Assembly: GCA_009760855.2 (NCBI GenBank)
Contig: WPIO01000050.1
Span: 1,852,501 to 1,914,500 of the forward strand
Length of the DNA: 62,000 nt
DNA from: Cristatella mucedo
Lineage: Eukaryota > Bryozoa > Phylactolaemata > Cristatellidae
Direction: 5' to 3'
Below, one piece after another: positions 23,430-34,347 of this stretch; positions within the stretch are counted from its first letter, which is position 1, and each line of letters starts with the position of its first letter. The position numbers were made by a program, and so were the translations under genes. The notes beneath the pieces are model-generated. The model was not told the DNA's origin, ran no database searches, and worked only from the letters and a program-made list of their open reading frames with translations.

Positions 23430-23637
23430 CTATACTCCCTCCTCTCTATATCTCTCTTTTCCATTTTTCCTCTTTCTCTCTCTTCTTTTGCTTCTCTCCT
23501 CTCTCTTCTCTTCTCTACCCTCTCTTCTCTCGTCTTTCCATTCTCTCTCTCCCCTGTTTCTATTCAATCTCTATTTGTTCTCTTCCCTTCTCTCTACTCT
23601 CTGCCTCTCTTCTCGCTCTCTCTCTCTCTCTCATCTA

Positions 23638-23675
<38 letters not shown>

Positions 23676-23790
23676 CTCTCTCGCTCTCTCTCGCTCTCTA
23701 CTGTCTCTTTACTAAATCGCCTCTTCCTTCTAGCTCTCTATTCCATCCTCTCCTCTCTGCTCTCTCTTTCTCTCTCACTCTACCTCTAAT
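23081..23790. repeat. CT-rich low-complexity block
   Basis: About 700 bases of CT-dominated sequence, with a pure run near 23370-23426 and many variant units elsewhere. All three + frames stay open as serine/leucine runs, which is a composition artefact. Purine/pyrimidine asymmetry makes H-DNA formation possible. Confidence 0.96.
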
Positions 23791-24764
23791 GGCGGGAATA
23801 CGCCTTGTGGAGCATTCACTCAGGGGTGAGAAGTATGTTCGCTGAGGTCGACAGCCGCTGAAGTGCCAATTATCGGGTCTTTCAATGCGACGAATCGCTC
23901 ATAATGTGACTCAGCAGTGTGTGTAACGACTGCTGCTCTCTCGTGCTCAGGTAACAGACTGCGTGCGCCCGCGCCCCAATAGAGAGATCTGAGAGATGAC
24001 ATCTGCGCTTTTCGTTCGCAGACGTTCGTAGCCCGGACAGAAGTAGTGGGCGGTAAACACAGTCCCAGCCGACTCACGACAATTAATGCGCTGACGCTCT
24101 GAGAATCGGAGCCACTTCACTAGCGACCTGCAGGTGCAGCGCCAATGCGCGCAGGTATGCCGATAGTAATGGAGCGTGGCTCCAGCAACAAGCATCCGTA
24201 CCTTAAGATAGCGAGTCCGTATCCCTATCGCCGGAGGATTGCGACGCCCAATACCTGTTCCGGACGGCGTACAGTGTCGCAGGATTAAGCGCCTAGAGCT
24301 TTATTCAGTGCAATCTCTATGGTACCAAAGACCTCTGCCTAGTACATGCCTTTTCGCTTTTATGCTGCCTTGGCCACAGATTAATGATAACCGATTTCTT
24401 AAAAGCTATACTTTAGAAACCACAAATTATCAATTATAATCTAGCTGGTTTGTCACGTGACCGTTTCGCTGCATCCTTGTTTGATTAAGGTAGCTTTCGG
24501 CTGAAAAAAAATATCAACTTACCGCGACCAGTTAATGATAGGAGTATATGTTATGCTTCGCCACCTCGTTAGACCCTATTTAAACTTGACCAAGGTGTTT
24601 CAGACGCCTTCTTCTCACATGCTATCGTTGTAGCTGTCTTGTCTTCATCGTCCTAACCAACACTAACTAACAGCTATTCCACCCGTAAGTTGGGCTGCAA
24701 TTTGCTTTCAGAATTCCAGCACGGAAGCACTTCCGTCGGCTTATCCGACGTTCTGATCTCCAGC

Positions 24765-24900
24765 ACTTAATAATAAAAATAATAAAAATAATGATGCACT
24801 TGATAAAGCGCCCTTAGAGAACTCAATCTCTTTCTAGGCGCTTTACATTTGCTGCAAAGGGAATGCAATTGAATGGTGAGTAATATCATGCACATTGATG
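24765..24900 (-). mobile_element. LINE 3' tail fragment
   Basis: Contains GAGAACTCAATCTCTTTCTA and GGCGCTTTACATTTGCTGCA after a TAA-rich end: the inverted 3' tail of the local LINE family. Only the last part of the 3' UTR is present. Confidence 0.8.
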
Positions 24901-25144
24901 GTTTCACTTCCAGCACGGCGTCATCCAACCGCGCTGCGGTGACGCCGCCGCGCGGAGTGAATCCAGCGTCTACCTCGGCGAGCTAGAGAGGCGATTGGGC
25001 TCTCGTCATCGCAGTGTCGCACGTCAGCCACCGCGCGAGGCAAACGGAAACGACGACGACGATTTGGACGATTTGGACCGCTTGCCCCGAAGCGTCGCCG
25101 GGATTTCGATCTGATGCCGGTGCGCGTGCGAACGAAAGAGAAAG

Positions 25145-25230
25145 ATAGGGGGAGAGAGAGGAAGAGAGAGAGGGACAGAGACAGAGACACACACACACAC
25201 AGAGCGAGAGAGAGAGGGTGAGAGATAGAT
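25145..25230. repeat. AG-rich microsatellite with AC insert
   Basis: Purine-rich AG units with a short CACACA stretch at about 25187-25201. Low-complexity only. Confidence 0.9.
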
Positions 25231-25403
25231 AATAAGAGGGAGAGAGCTTAGAAACGGCCGCTCGATGGCAACAAGACACGTGGTCAGCGTGCTGGAGATC
25301 TGCGCCGCACTGGAGGCGCACGCGGCCAGAACTAGAAAGCTATGCGACTCATTGCAACGAATGCACGAACTTCGCAACGATAACAATTACAGCAGGAAAT
25401 CGA

Positions 25404-25455
25404 TATTGCACCCTTAGGGAACTAAATCTCTTCCTAGGCACTGCGGGCACGTGCT
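25404..25455 (-). mobile_element. Short solo LINE tail
   Basis: CACCCTTAGGGAACTAAATC followed by TCTTCCTAGGCACT matches the core of the shared 3' tail. A minimal remnant. Confidence 0.55.
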
Positions 25456-27933
25456 GTAGGGGATTCGATATCGCTTTCGGGCGATCTCGTAGGGCGGAGC
25501 TGCAATGCACCGTCGCACAATCGACGGCACTCTCCTCCTCGAGGAATATCCGAGAGTGTAGGGGCCTCAAGGGGAGGGCGCTCGTCCGTCGCTATTTCGC
25601 CCTCCTCACCCGGTCGTCCGTGACAGGCCGCGCGCGCGGCGTCAGGTCGCCGTAGCCGGCAGCCTTCGCCGGAGCTTCCGCCAGAGCTGAGGCCGTTCGA
25701 GCGGCCAACGGTAGCGCGCGCGCGTGCGCGCGTACGCTTCAGCAGCAGCGCGACCGTGAGAACGCGCGCTCTCTGCCAGCTCCGCCACGCCTCCTCTCGC
25801 TGCCGCCACCGCCGCAGCTTCTAGGCCGCGATGTCGATTACGCTCCAACCGCCGTTCTGACCGTTCTGCCGGCGACTCGCTGCTTTTCGTTACGGCCTGC
25901 GCTCCTCGCCGGACCGCTGACTTCGGGAACGATAGGCGTGCGCTTCCGGCGAAACAGCGGTCCCGAGAGCGGCGCAGCTCGCGGCCAAAGTTCCCCCGAC
26001 GATGGCTGCCGCCAGTGGGTGGCGCGCGCAGTCTTCTGCACCTGCCACTGCGCCCGGTGGTGTCTGCTCTCCGAGTCTGGGCGCCAATGGAGCGAGAGGC
26101 CTGCTCTCAACGCCCGGCGCTCGGCTCTTTCAAAGTTCCGCTCTTGCGAAGCCCGGGCGCGCCGCCATCCGCCGGAGGCGACGCGGCGCAGCGACCGACG
26201 CGACGGTAGGACGCAATTAGCGCACCGCTCGCTTCCTGCCGCCGGGTCGTCCTCGCTACTTTTTGCCGGCGTTTCCTATTAGTTGCCGCCGGCGCGGAGC
26301 AGTGCAGCCGGCGCAGCGCAGCCCAGCGCCGCGATTAGCGCTTCTCGGCTTCGCAAAAGACCGCCGCCACCTGGGCGGGAGCAAAGGCCACAGAGATCCG
26401 GGGTCGCTCCTTCGCTAGCGTCGAGCCGCGTCGAGCGCCGTTTCCGGGATAGGTTCGTCATCAGCCCGACCCTCCCCTAATTTTGCGTGCGTAGTGGACT
26501 CGGTCGCAATAGCTCGGCAGAACCCTCGAGCGACGAGCGACGGGACGACGTCTCGCTCCGCCGCCGCCACCGCCGCCGCCGCCGCCGCCGCCAGGGTGGA
26601 GCGCGCTCGGCCTGCTGCTTCGCACTTCTCTCTCCCCGCTCTCTGGCCGCCGCGGCGCGATGCGAGCGTCTTCGCGCCGGTCAAGCCCTCGAATCCTTGG
26701 GTCTTAGCCTAAGAGTAAGGCACTGGCACTGGGCGACCGAGGTCGCCGAGCGGTGAGCGATGGCCACCTCGGCTCTTCTGCCGCCACCTAAATGTGGATC
26801 GAAGGGAAATCGGCCTCGACTTACTTACTTTACTCGCATCGCTGAGATGCCTCCGCCACCGCTTCCGGATGCAGCCCGAGCCTCTCATCTCGCCTATCTG
26901 CTCCGGTCCGCTGCCCAGAGGTGCCGCCGCTCGGCTGCGGCCTCGCGGATTTCCGCGCACGGACGGTCTAGATCCGCTTATCGGGGGGGGGGGGAGGAGC
27001 GAGCGAGCGCTTTTAAATTTATTTAGCGCCGCCTTTATAAAGCCGAGCCGAGTGGGCGCTTGAGTGGTGTACAGGGGAGAGTCGCTAGGGTGAGGCGAGA
27101 TACCTGCACGACCGGCGTGGCGAGCGCGAGGACGGCGGCGATTACGCCTCGCGCTCGCCTCGTTCGGCGACGCTGCCGAGCTGGAGCCGACGTGAGAACC
27201 TTCGCGATTTCGTCTCATATTGCAGGGAACAGCGGAGCCATTTTCCGCCTGCCCGAGCCGCCGCCGCCGCCATAGCCACAGTCACCGCCGTCCCTCCCCC
27301 CTTTCCCCCGGTTTGCGCCCAGGCCACCGTGCTGCTGCTACTGGCCACTACTAGCGGCGAGCGCCAGCGGCTCGTCGGCGGCATTAAAAGGCCAGCCGCA
27401 CAGAAGCGGAAGCGGCTCCCAGCCGCTTAGAGTACGGGCCGTCGGATGAACGAGCGGACGCGGCTCGACGAGCGCTCTCGCGCGCGCGCGCGCGGAATGC
27501 CGACGCTTCGCTCGCGCGCGTGCGCTCGCGAGCGAAGCGTCCGCCGCTGCCGTCCGCCTCCGCGCTGCGACGTGCGGGCGGCAGCGGCTCGCTGCGAGTC
27601 GAGGGTGGCGCCGCGGCCGGAAGTTCGGCCTCTCAGCCGAGCTGCTGGCCGCGGCGTCAGCGGCGCCAGAGCCCGCCCTTCGAGTCGCCGGTGAGACTCG
27701 CCGAGCGAGCGACAGCCCAGCGTCGCCCAGCTCCGAAAGGCGGGAGCCGCCCAATCGGATGCGCCAGATGCGTTCGCTCGCTAGCGTTGCGCACAAACCT
27801 AGCCGACGCACGACGCGACGCGACGCGGTCGCGTGCGCCGGCGCGCCGCAGCGAGCGTCGCGCGGCCGCCGCTGCGGCCGCTGCCTCGAGTGCGTGGCCG
27901 CAGCCGGGGCGCGGCGCGGCGCGGCGCCTTTAC

Positions 27934-29684
27934 CCGGTTCGGGCGAAGTTCGTCCACATGGCGATCATCTGCTCGCTGAACAGCTTCTCTTCGGCCGTGT
28001 ACGGCTGGTCGGGCCGCAGCGGCTCGCCGAACACGTAGTGCAGCTCGTCGGCGTGCATGGCGCCGGTCCAGCGGCCCCACGGCTTCCGGCTCGACACGTG
28101 GGCGTAGCGGTAGTAGTAGACGGCGTGCGGCGAGCGCGCGACGTACGCGTCCGCCAGCCGGTTGACCGGGCAGACGAAGTGGCAGTCGCCGACGGCGGCG
28201 TCGACCGCGCGACAGTTGCTCGCGGTGTCGTCGGGCCGCAGCCAGTCGGCGTAGCGGTAGGCGATGGCGTCGAGCGCGACGGCGCCGAGCGGCTGCGGCC
28301 ACTGCGGGTACGTCTCGAAGGCGCGCTCGAGGATCTCGCGGTAGAGCGCCTGCCCGATGTCGAAGTCGATCTCGCTGAGGTTGAAGCTGCTGCCGAACGG
28401 CGGCAGGTAGGCGACGAAGTAGCTGCCCTCGTTGGCGTTCGTGCCGACGAGCAGCGGACACTTCTTGAAGCGGCCGCCTTCGACGGCGGCGCGCGGCGTC
28501 TCGTGCAAGAAGTCGTGGTCGACCGTCGGCAGGAATGGGAACTGCATGAGGTCGCCGGTGAAGAACGCGTTGTGCGTGATGTTGCCGGCATCCAGCGAGC
28601 GCAGGCAGGCGAGCAGCTCCTCGACCTCGTCGACCTCGTCGCCGCCGCCGCCGCCGCCGCCGTAGTCGCAGTCGATCTTGTCCGGCCGGAAGACGTGCCG
28701 GTTGCGCAGGTCGGCGTTCTCGGGCGACATGGTGGCCCAGTCGGCCAGCGCCGAGCCGCTCTGCAGCACGGCGCGATGGAACAGGTCGTCGCCGACGAGC
28801 GGCGACACGAGCAGCAGGCTGACGACCGCGGCGCCGGCGCTCTCGCCGAAGAGCGTCACGCTGTCCGGATCGCCGCCAAAGCGGTCGACGTTGGCGCTCA
28901 CCCAGCGCAGCGCCAGCAGCACGTCGAACAGGCCCATATTGCCGCGAGCGTCATCCCGCTCGTCGTCGTCGTCGCCGCCGCCGCCGCTGCCGCGCGCTCG
29001 GCTGCCGCCGCGCAGCGCGAGAAAGCCGAGCACGCCGAGGCGGTAGTTCATTGACACGACCACTACGCGACCGGCGGCGGCCAGCTGCTTGCCGTCGTAC
29101 AGGTCGAGCGCCGACGAGCCGCTGTAAAAGCCGCCGCCGTAGATCCACACCATGACGGGCAGCAGCTTTCTTCCGCCGCCGGCGCCAGCCGACGACGACG
29201 CGGCGGCGGCGAACGCGTCCGCGGCCGCGGGCGCCCACACGTTCAGGTAGAGGCAGTCCTCACTGCGGCGAGTGTTGGCATTCCACATGGCGCTGCCGAC
29301 GAAGTCGCCAAACTTGGGATCTTCGGCCTGCCAGCAAGCGTTCGGCCGGCTCGTGGCGTTGTACACGCCGCCCCAAGGCCCGCTCGGCACCGGCTTGCGG
29401 AAGCGAAGTCGTCCCACGGGCGGCCGCGCGTACGGGATGCCCAGGTACTCGTTCACCACCGCCACGCCGCCGCCACCGCCGCCGTCGCTCCGCACGACGT
29501 GCCTCAGCCCACGCACGAGGCCCTTGTCCGTCCTCACCACGGGCTGCGGGTCGCCGCCACCAGTCCGGCTGCCGCACGCGCCTGGAGGCGCTTGCAGCAG
29601 CAGCAGCAGCAGGGCTGCGTAGGCGGCGGCGGCGTCAAGCGCCGCTGGGCGCGCGGCAGAATCGGCCCGTCGCGGCCGAGCCAT
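27934..29684 (-). CDS. AChE: Acetylcholinesterase exon 1: signal peptide and catalytic domain
   Basis: Acetylcholinesterase hydrolyses acetylcholine at synapses. I chose the ATG at 29684: its context is GCCGCATGG and it precedes a signal peptide (hydrophobic core about residues 18-33). The exon encodes residues 1-584 without introns. Visible features: YGGGFYSGSS oxyanion loop (182-191), GESAG with nucleophile Ser282, Glu419 in NANEG, His544 in GAMHADELHYVFG, choline-site Trp134, and cysteines 117/144, 339/360 and 505 (pairs with 635 in exon 2). N-glycosylation sequons lie at 109, 368 and 435. It ends ARTG at a GTAAAG donor. Oddities: glycine/aspartate-rich insertions at about 226-248 and 340-352, and Met380 and His371 where vertebrate enzymes have aromatics. 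A neuroligin or generic carboxylesterase is excluded by the complete triad, Trp134 and the T tail. Confidence 0.97.
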
Positions 29685-31690
29685 GCGGCTTCGTTGCGAA
29701 CCGGTCACTCCGGCGGACAAGCGTCGGTCGGCTGTCAAGGTCGCCGAGCGTCTGAGACGGGCACTGCGAGGTGGCGAGCGATCGAGCCGGCGGCTGTCTC
29801 CAACTCGCTGTCACCAACGCGCTGTCACCGACGTGCTGTCGCAACCGACGCTACCGGCGGCCCACCAGCAATTCGTCGGGCCAGCGCGTTCTGCACAACT
29901 GCGACCACACTCAGCGCCTGCAGCCAAACGCCACTGAGCGGCGCTGCGAGCGGTGCCGACGCCGTGCGGGTGCAACGTGACCAGTGGACCAGTCAAGAGA
30001 GCAGCCGCCGCCGCCGCTTCGGGGGTCAAGGTCAAGTCATGCAGAGGCCTCCAGGTCATGGGGCTGGGCACTGGCGCCGGCCGGAGCCGCGGCGTGGGCG
30101 TGCCGGCGCGCGTGCGAAAGCTAGACCGTCCGCAAGCCCTGAGCCACGCTTGGCCGAACTGGGCCGCACTGGGCAGCGGTGGGCCGCACTGGACCGCACT
30201 GGGTCGCACTGGCCGGCTGCGGCGCGAGAGGGCGGCAGCGGAGACGAGAGCACCCGCACGATCGCGAAACCAAGATTCTGTTGGGTCTGGCCGGCGGCTC
30301 GCTGCAGCAATTGCGGAGGCGGGAACCCGCGATATATATATTGAACTTTCGCCGCCAAGAGTCACTCTAGAAAGGACGGAGCTCGGGCGCCGCCCGCGGC
30401 AGCCGAATGCCGACCCTGTCGCGCGTCAGAATAGGCTCGGCGCTCGCGTGAGCGCCCGCTGAGCTGGGGCGCGCTCGTCCGGAGCGAGCGAAGGCCAGTC
30501 GGCGCCACGTAGCGCAGCCTAGCGGCCTGGATTCCAGCGCGGGCAGGCAGGAAAGGCGCTTTCAACTCAAGCCAGCCGCCGGCGCGCGCCTTCAGCCGCC
30601 GTCGCGCGCCGTCCGACGGCTCCTCGTCGGCGCCCGTGCGGCGGCAGCTCGCGAGGCCGCCGCTAGCCGAGGGCGGCGTTCGATCCCGATCGCTTGAGGC
30701 GGCGCGAGACGCGTCGCCCGCCCAGAGCGAGCTCTCATTCCGACTCCCCCGGGCGTCGACCTAGAATTGCGGGAAAGCTGCGCGATCGTGCATCGGCGCC
30801 GCGCTCGCCGTCGCGGAGCGCCGCCGCGACGACGACGGTGGTGGGGGGGCGGGGGCGGGGCGGGGCGGAGCGGAGCAAGGCGGGGCGGGCGCTCGCTCGG
30901 CTCCAGCTCGACCGACCGCGAGAAGTGAGCGAGCGTGCATCCGGCGCGTGGCCGCGGCCGCGTCGAAGCCGGTGGCCCGCAGTCGCTAGGATTGGCTACG
31001 GTTTAACGTCAACCCTTCCTGCACCTGCACCTTCATCCATCCCCTCCCGACCAGCCGTTCGGCGAGGATGGCAGTTGTGCCTATGCGCCGCTTGCGCCTA
31101 GCGTCCGGATGGGTCCGACGCTCGCACGACCGAGGACGCACCTGATGACCGTGACCGCGACCGCGACCGATGCTCATCGCGGCTAGACGCTCGTCGGATC
31201 GTCGGCGAGCGTCTAGCGCGGGAAGCTGCGTGAGAGCGCCGCTCGCCACGGCGGCGGCGGCGGCAGTTCGATTTCTTATTTTGCCATCACACTGCAATCC
31301 GCGGCGAATGTCGTCCGACCGCCGCAGCGGAAGCTGAGCGCGGATCGGACGGCGGAACGCGGCAAGCTGGTAAGCCGCAGACGTCAGCTCGGCGCGTGCG
31401 AGCCCAATGGAGCTACCGGTCGGAGCTTAGCGCGGCGCGAAACCGCGAGCGCCGTACGAGCGCCCGCGGCTTGTATTAGCAATTACGCAAAGCTTCCTCG
31501 GACCGCGCTGCGGTGGCGCGAGCCGCGCTAATGAGATCGCCACGGGGTCAAGTGCGCGGCTCATCTCTCTCATCCCGGTCAGCCACTCCCCTCCCTCGCC
31601 CCTGCAGTTCTCCCCCGCAGCCGCGGTCATAAACAGAGTGTGGAGCGGTAGCGCGAGCGACCGACCATTCGCTCGCTCGTGGCGCACGGC
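29685..31690 (-). promoter_or_regulatory. GC-rich 5' region of the acetylcholinesterase gene
   Basis: CpG-dense sequence upstream of the acetylcholinesterase start, likely holding its 5' UTR and promoter. Overlapping open frames on both strands are compositional. G-runs at 30839-30890 may form a quadruplex. No convincing extra coding exon was seen. A noncoding 5' exon cannot be ruled out. Confidence 0.5.
30332..30342. promoter_or_regulatory. TATA-like element in the CpG island
   Basis: ATATATATATT is isolated in otherwise GC-rich DNA, about 650 bases upstream of the acetylcholinesterase ATG. On the - strand it would place a start site near 30300. On the + strand a TCACTC initiator-like site lies about 29 bases downstream. 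Direction is unresolved. Confidence 0.35.
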
Positions 31691-31860
31691 GGGCGCTCGC
31701 TGCTCACAGAGGGCGCTCGCTGCCCACAGAGGGCACTCGCTGCCCACAGAGGGCGCTCGCTGCCCACAGAGGGCGCTCGCGCTGCTCAGAGGGCGCTCGC
31801 TGCTCACAGATGGCGCTCGCTGCTCACGGCAGGCGCTCGCTGCTCACAGAGGGCGCTCGC
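31691..31860. repeat. 20-bp minisatellite, 8.5 copies
   Basis: Unit GGGCGCTCGCTGCTCACAGA repeats from 31691 in strict 20-base register, with single-base variants (GCCCAC, GGGCACT) and one rearranged unit at 31771. A diverged unit may precede it at 31671. Because 20 is not a multiple of 3 the frame rotates, so it is not a protein repeat. It lies 2 kb upstream of acetylcholinesterase at the island edge. Confidence 0.97.
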
Positions 31861-32319
31861 GACAGCGCCCTCAACACTTTCAGAGAGACGAGGAGTAGCG
31901 GACTGGTGCTTTGCATCTCGATGCGCTTCTGAACGTAGGGCGCAACTCGTGTGCGCCTAAATTCCTGGCCTGCGATCACAAACTTTTCCGACCCAACCCT
32001 TGCCTCCCTGTTTCCTAGAGCGCGACTGGAGTGTCTGCTCGCCTCGCTAGCGAGTCAGAATGCACGGTGTCGGTTTGCATCCAAACGCAATGGATAATAA
32101 TCAAGCAGCAAAATTCGAAGCAGTTCGCAATTGGCTGAATATGCTCTCAGTGTTTTGACAGTGTTTAAGAATATTTTTGACAATGTCGTCAACTAGCAAG
32201 TCTCACAGCAGTGTTTAATAGATGTTGCACCGCTAAGCAAGTTCTCAAAACTCAGAAGGATATTTTTGATGAAGCGGTACCAATTTTTTCAATGCCTGAC
32301 TTAGATAAATTTATATAGT

Positions 32320-32450
32320 AATAATACACTTGATAAAGCACCATGAGAGAACTCAGGTCTCTTTCTAGGCGCTTTACATTTGCTGCAAAGGAAACACGAT
32401 CGAATGGCGAGTGGTAGCATGCTTGATAAACCACATGATTGATATGCATT
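32320..32450 (-). mobile_element. LINE 3' tail fragment
   Basis: AAGCACCATGAGAGAACTCA, then TCTCTTTCTAGGCGCTTTAC and GCATGCTTGATAA: the inverted shared 3' tail plus a little upstream 3' UTR, very like the 24.8-kb copy. Confidence 0.8.
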
Positions 32451-32554
32451 TTTAATCGGGATGGTCACCGACATACGGATGACGATGATTTCTTTATTCC
32501 TAGATGATTAGGGCAACGCCACTAATTCACGATGCGAAAAATAAGGATGCAGTG

Positions 32555-32675
32555 TAAAGTACAGTATCTCCTGTAACTCTAAACCAAGGACTCGGGGGAC
32601 GTTGGGGACTACGCTGGGGAGTTTCCTACAGCGAACTCGAAGCCCAAGCGGCTTTCGGTGCTCAAAGGTAGCAAA
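32555..32675 (-). mobile_element. Fragment of copy A/B/C-type LINE 3' UTR
   Basis: AGTATCTCCTGTAACTC, then CCCAAGCGGCTTTCGGT matches the 3' UTR of the LINEs at 7.36, 10.6 and 14.85 kb in the same orientation. Strongly diverged between the two blocks. Confidence 0.65.
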
Positions 32676-33204
32676 CAGCAAATAGCAACAGGGACTGTCA
32701 AAACTAACATTCGCCTATAATGATCGTGTTAGGGAATCCAATTTTTTTTATTAAAAGTATCACGGAAATTTCTGAATCATGGAATTCAACTAGTCATCAT
32801 ATTTGTCTGAGCGCAGCTATCTCTTCCTTCACCGACTTCCGACAATGGCCGATGCCACTCAGTGCTTCGGCGAGCTGCCTGAAAACGTCTGTAGGCGAAG
32901 TTTAAAAGAAAATTGATATCTTCCTTTTAGAGAGTCTGAAGGTGAGCGCGATGACGCTCTACCCAGGCAATCTCTTCAGATATGCTAGCAATATCTCTTT
33001 AGGTGTGCCCTAGCGGCTGCCTTTGGGTAGGGTAGCGGCCGCATCTAAGAAAATAAAATTACTGTCTCCATCTTGAGGCTACGATACGGCTGCTTGCCGA
33101 AGTTAGACAGACCAAAATGCACGTAATATATTTTTTTGACTCAGTTAGTCACTCATTGGAATCTGAGCAGTCAGTTCTACTAATACAGTCGTGCTTTCTT
33201 TACA

Positions 33205-33285
33205 GTGAATGTAAAGTGCCTACAAAGATGTTCAGTTCTCTGTGGGCGCTGTAGCAAATGTATTAATACTATTATTATTACTTTT
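33205..33285 (+). mobile_element. Solo LINE tail, + orientation
   Basis: AATGTAAAGTGCCTACAAAG, GTTCAGTTCTCTGTGGGCGC and a TATTATTATTA end show the tail in forward orientation. Confidence 0.75.
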
Positions 33286-34347
33286 AAAAGTGCGCCTCTA
33301 GCGTACCGGCATCTCATCATTCTAAAGTCTGCAGGTCTTAAAAAAACGCTCATAACGACGCCGGTGATTGCAAGTCAAAGCCGTCAAGCCGTGCCTCGAA
33401 ACGAGGCCCAACGGTAGCTGACCACGGCAGCAATAAAGAGTGCCTCGGTATAACGAATCCACGTCTATAGCTTGCATCCGCCTTTTTAATGGCCGCCGGA
33501 TGCTGCGCGCGTCAGTCGCCATTCGCACCGTACCGTGCAGCTCTCTTGAAAGTCCGGAAGTGCATGTGACCAGCCGACCGACGCCCCGAGCACAACCGCA
33601 CGACTATTACATGACTACGGGCCTTTTATGAGCCACCTACGCTTAGAGAATGACATAGGCATAGCTGCCGAGATATTAAAGCTCCGGAACAGCGACTAAT
33701 TATATCTAGGAGGTCAGAATCCGGCAGACATAGCACGCCAACGTTTCACAATGCCTAGCGCCAATTATAAGGTCCTGGAAAACGTTCGTGTACCGCATTA
33801 AAATAATGACCAATTATTTATTAAAAATAATAATTTAAAAATATTGTATTTAAATAATTATTTTAACATGGCTCACAAACTTTCTCCTCAACCTAATAAC
33901 GCTCAATGTACCTCTTCAAACTCCCAAGCGTTCATTTTTGTTACTGGTCTTTGGCCTTCTTACTGTTCCAATGCTGGAGAGTGGCCTCGCAGTTGCGAAA
34001 TAACTGTCCTCAACAAACATGGCGAACCCGTGAAGAACCTAGCAGCTATGGGAGAGCCTAGCGTGATGCTCGAGTCGAAAGGATTGAAGCTCTAGGTCGG
34101 CACGGTAGTCTTGCCTACACGTCCCTTCACTCGCGTGCGCGTGCACCCGCCTGCCTTTCTGACAATGATCGTCCAATGAATTATCGCACCGCCCGCTTCT
34201 CAGCACGATGTCGTCTCGCCGTTCCTCGCACTTGATTGAAACCTGTTGTCGATCTAGTCTGCAGCTCAGGTGCACTGAAAGTCTGGAACTCGATTTCTTC
34301 TTTGACCTTGCTACCTGCAATGTTCTACCATAATTTAAGTCTCAGCT

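Larger units (their letters stand above)
21888..27933 (-). other. Acetylcholinesterase intron 1
   Basis: 6.0 kb from the GTAAAG donor (27933) to the TGCGCAG acceptor (21888). The ends are very GC-rich, producing many spurious arginine/alanine open frames on both strands. The middle contains a 700-base CT-rich low-complexity block and LINE tails. A CG alternation at about 27478-27493 and a poly-G run near 26985 are visible. Confidence 0.85.

Noticed and set aside
22921-23845. Overlapping 250-290-codon Ser/Leu-rich frames
   Set aside because: All three + frames are open because the DNA is CT repeat; there is no splice or start support.
27759-29054. 431-codon + strand open frame opposite the acetylcholinesterase exon
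   Set aside because: It is a shadow created by very high GC at codon positions of the real - strand gene. It is valine/arginine/alanine-rich, with no domain pattern, while the opposite strand has a full cholinesterase.
29685-29738. Upstream extension of the acetylcholinesterase N-terminus by 18 codons
   Set aside because: The open frame extends upstream only to a TTG; the ATG at 29684 has strong context and is followed directly by a signal peptide.
31691-31860. CRISPR array or coding repeat
   Set aside because: Repeats are contiguous without unique spacers, and the 20-base unit rotates the reading frame; the genome is animal.
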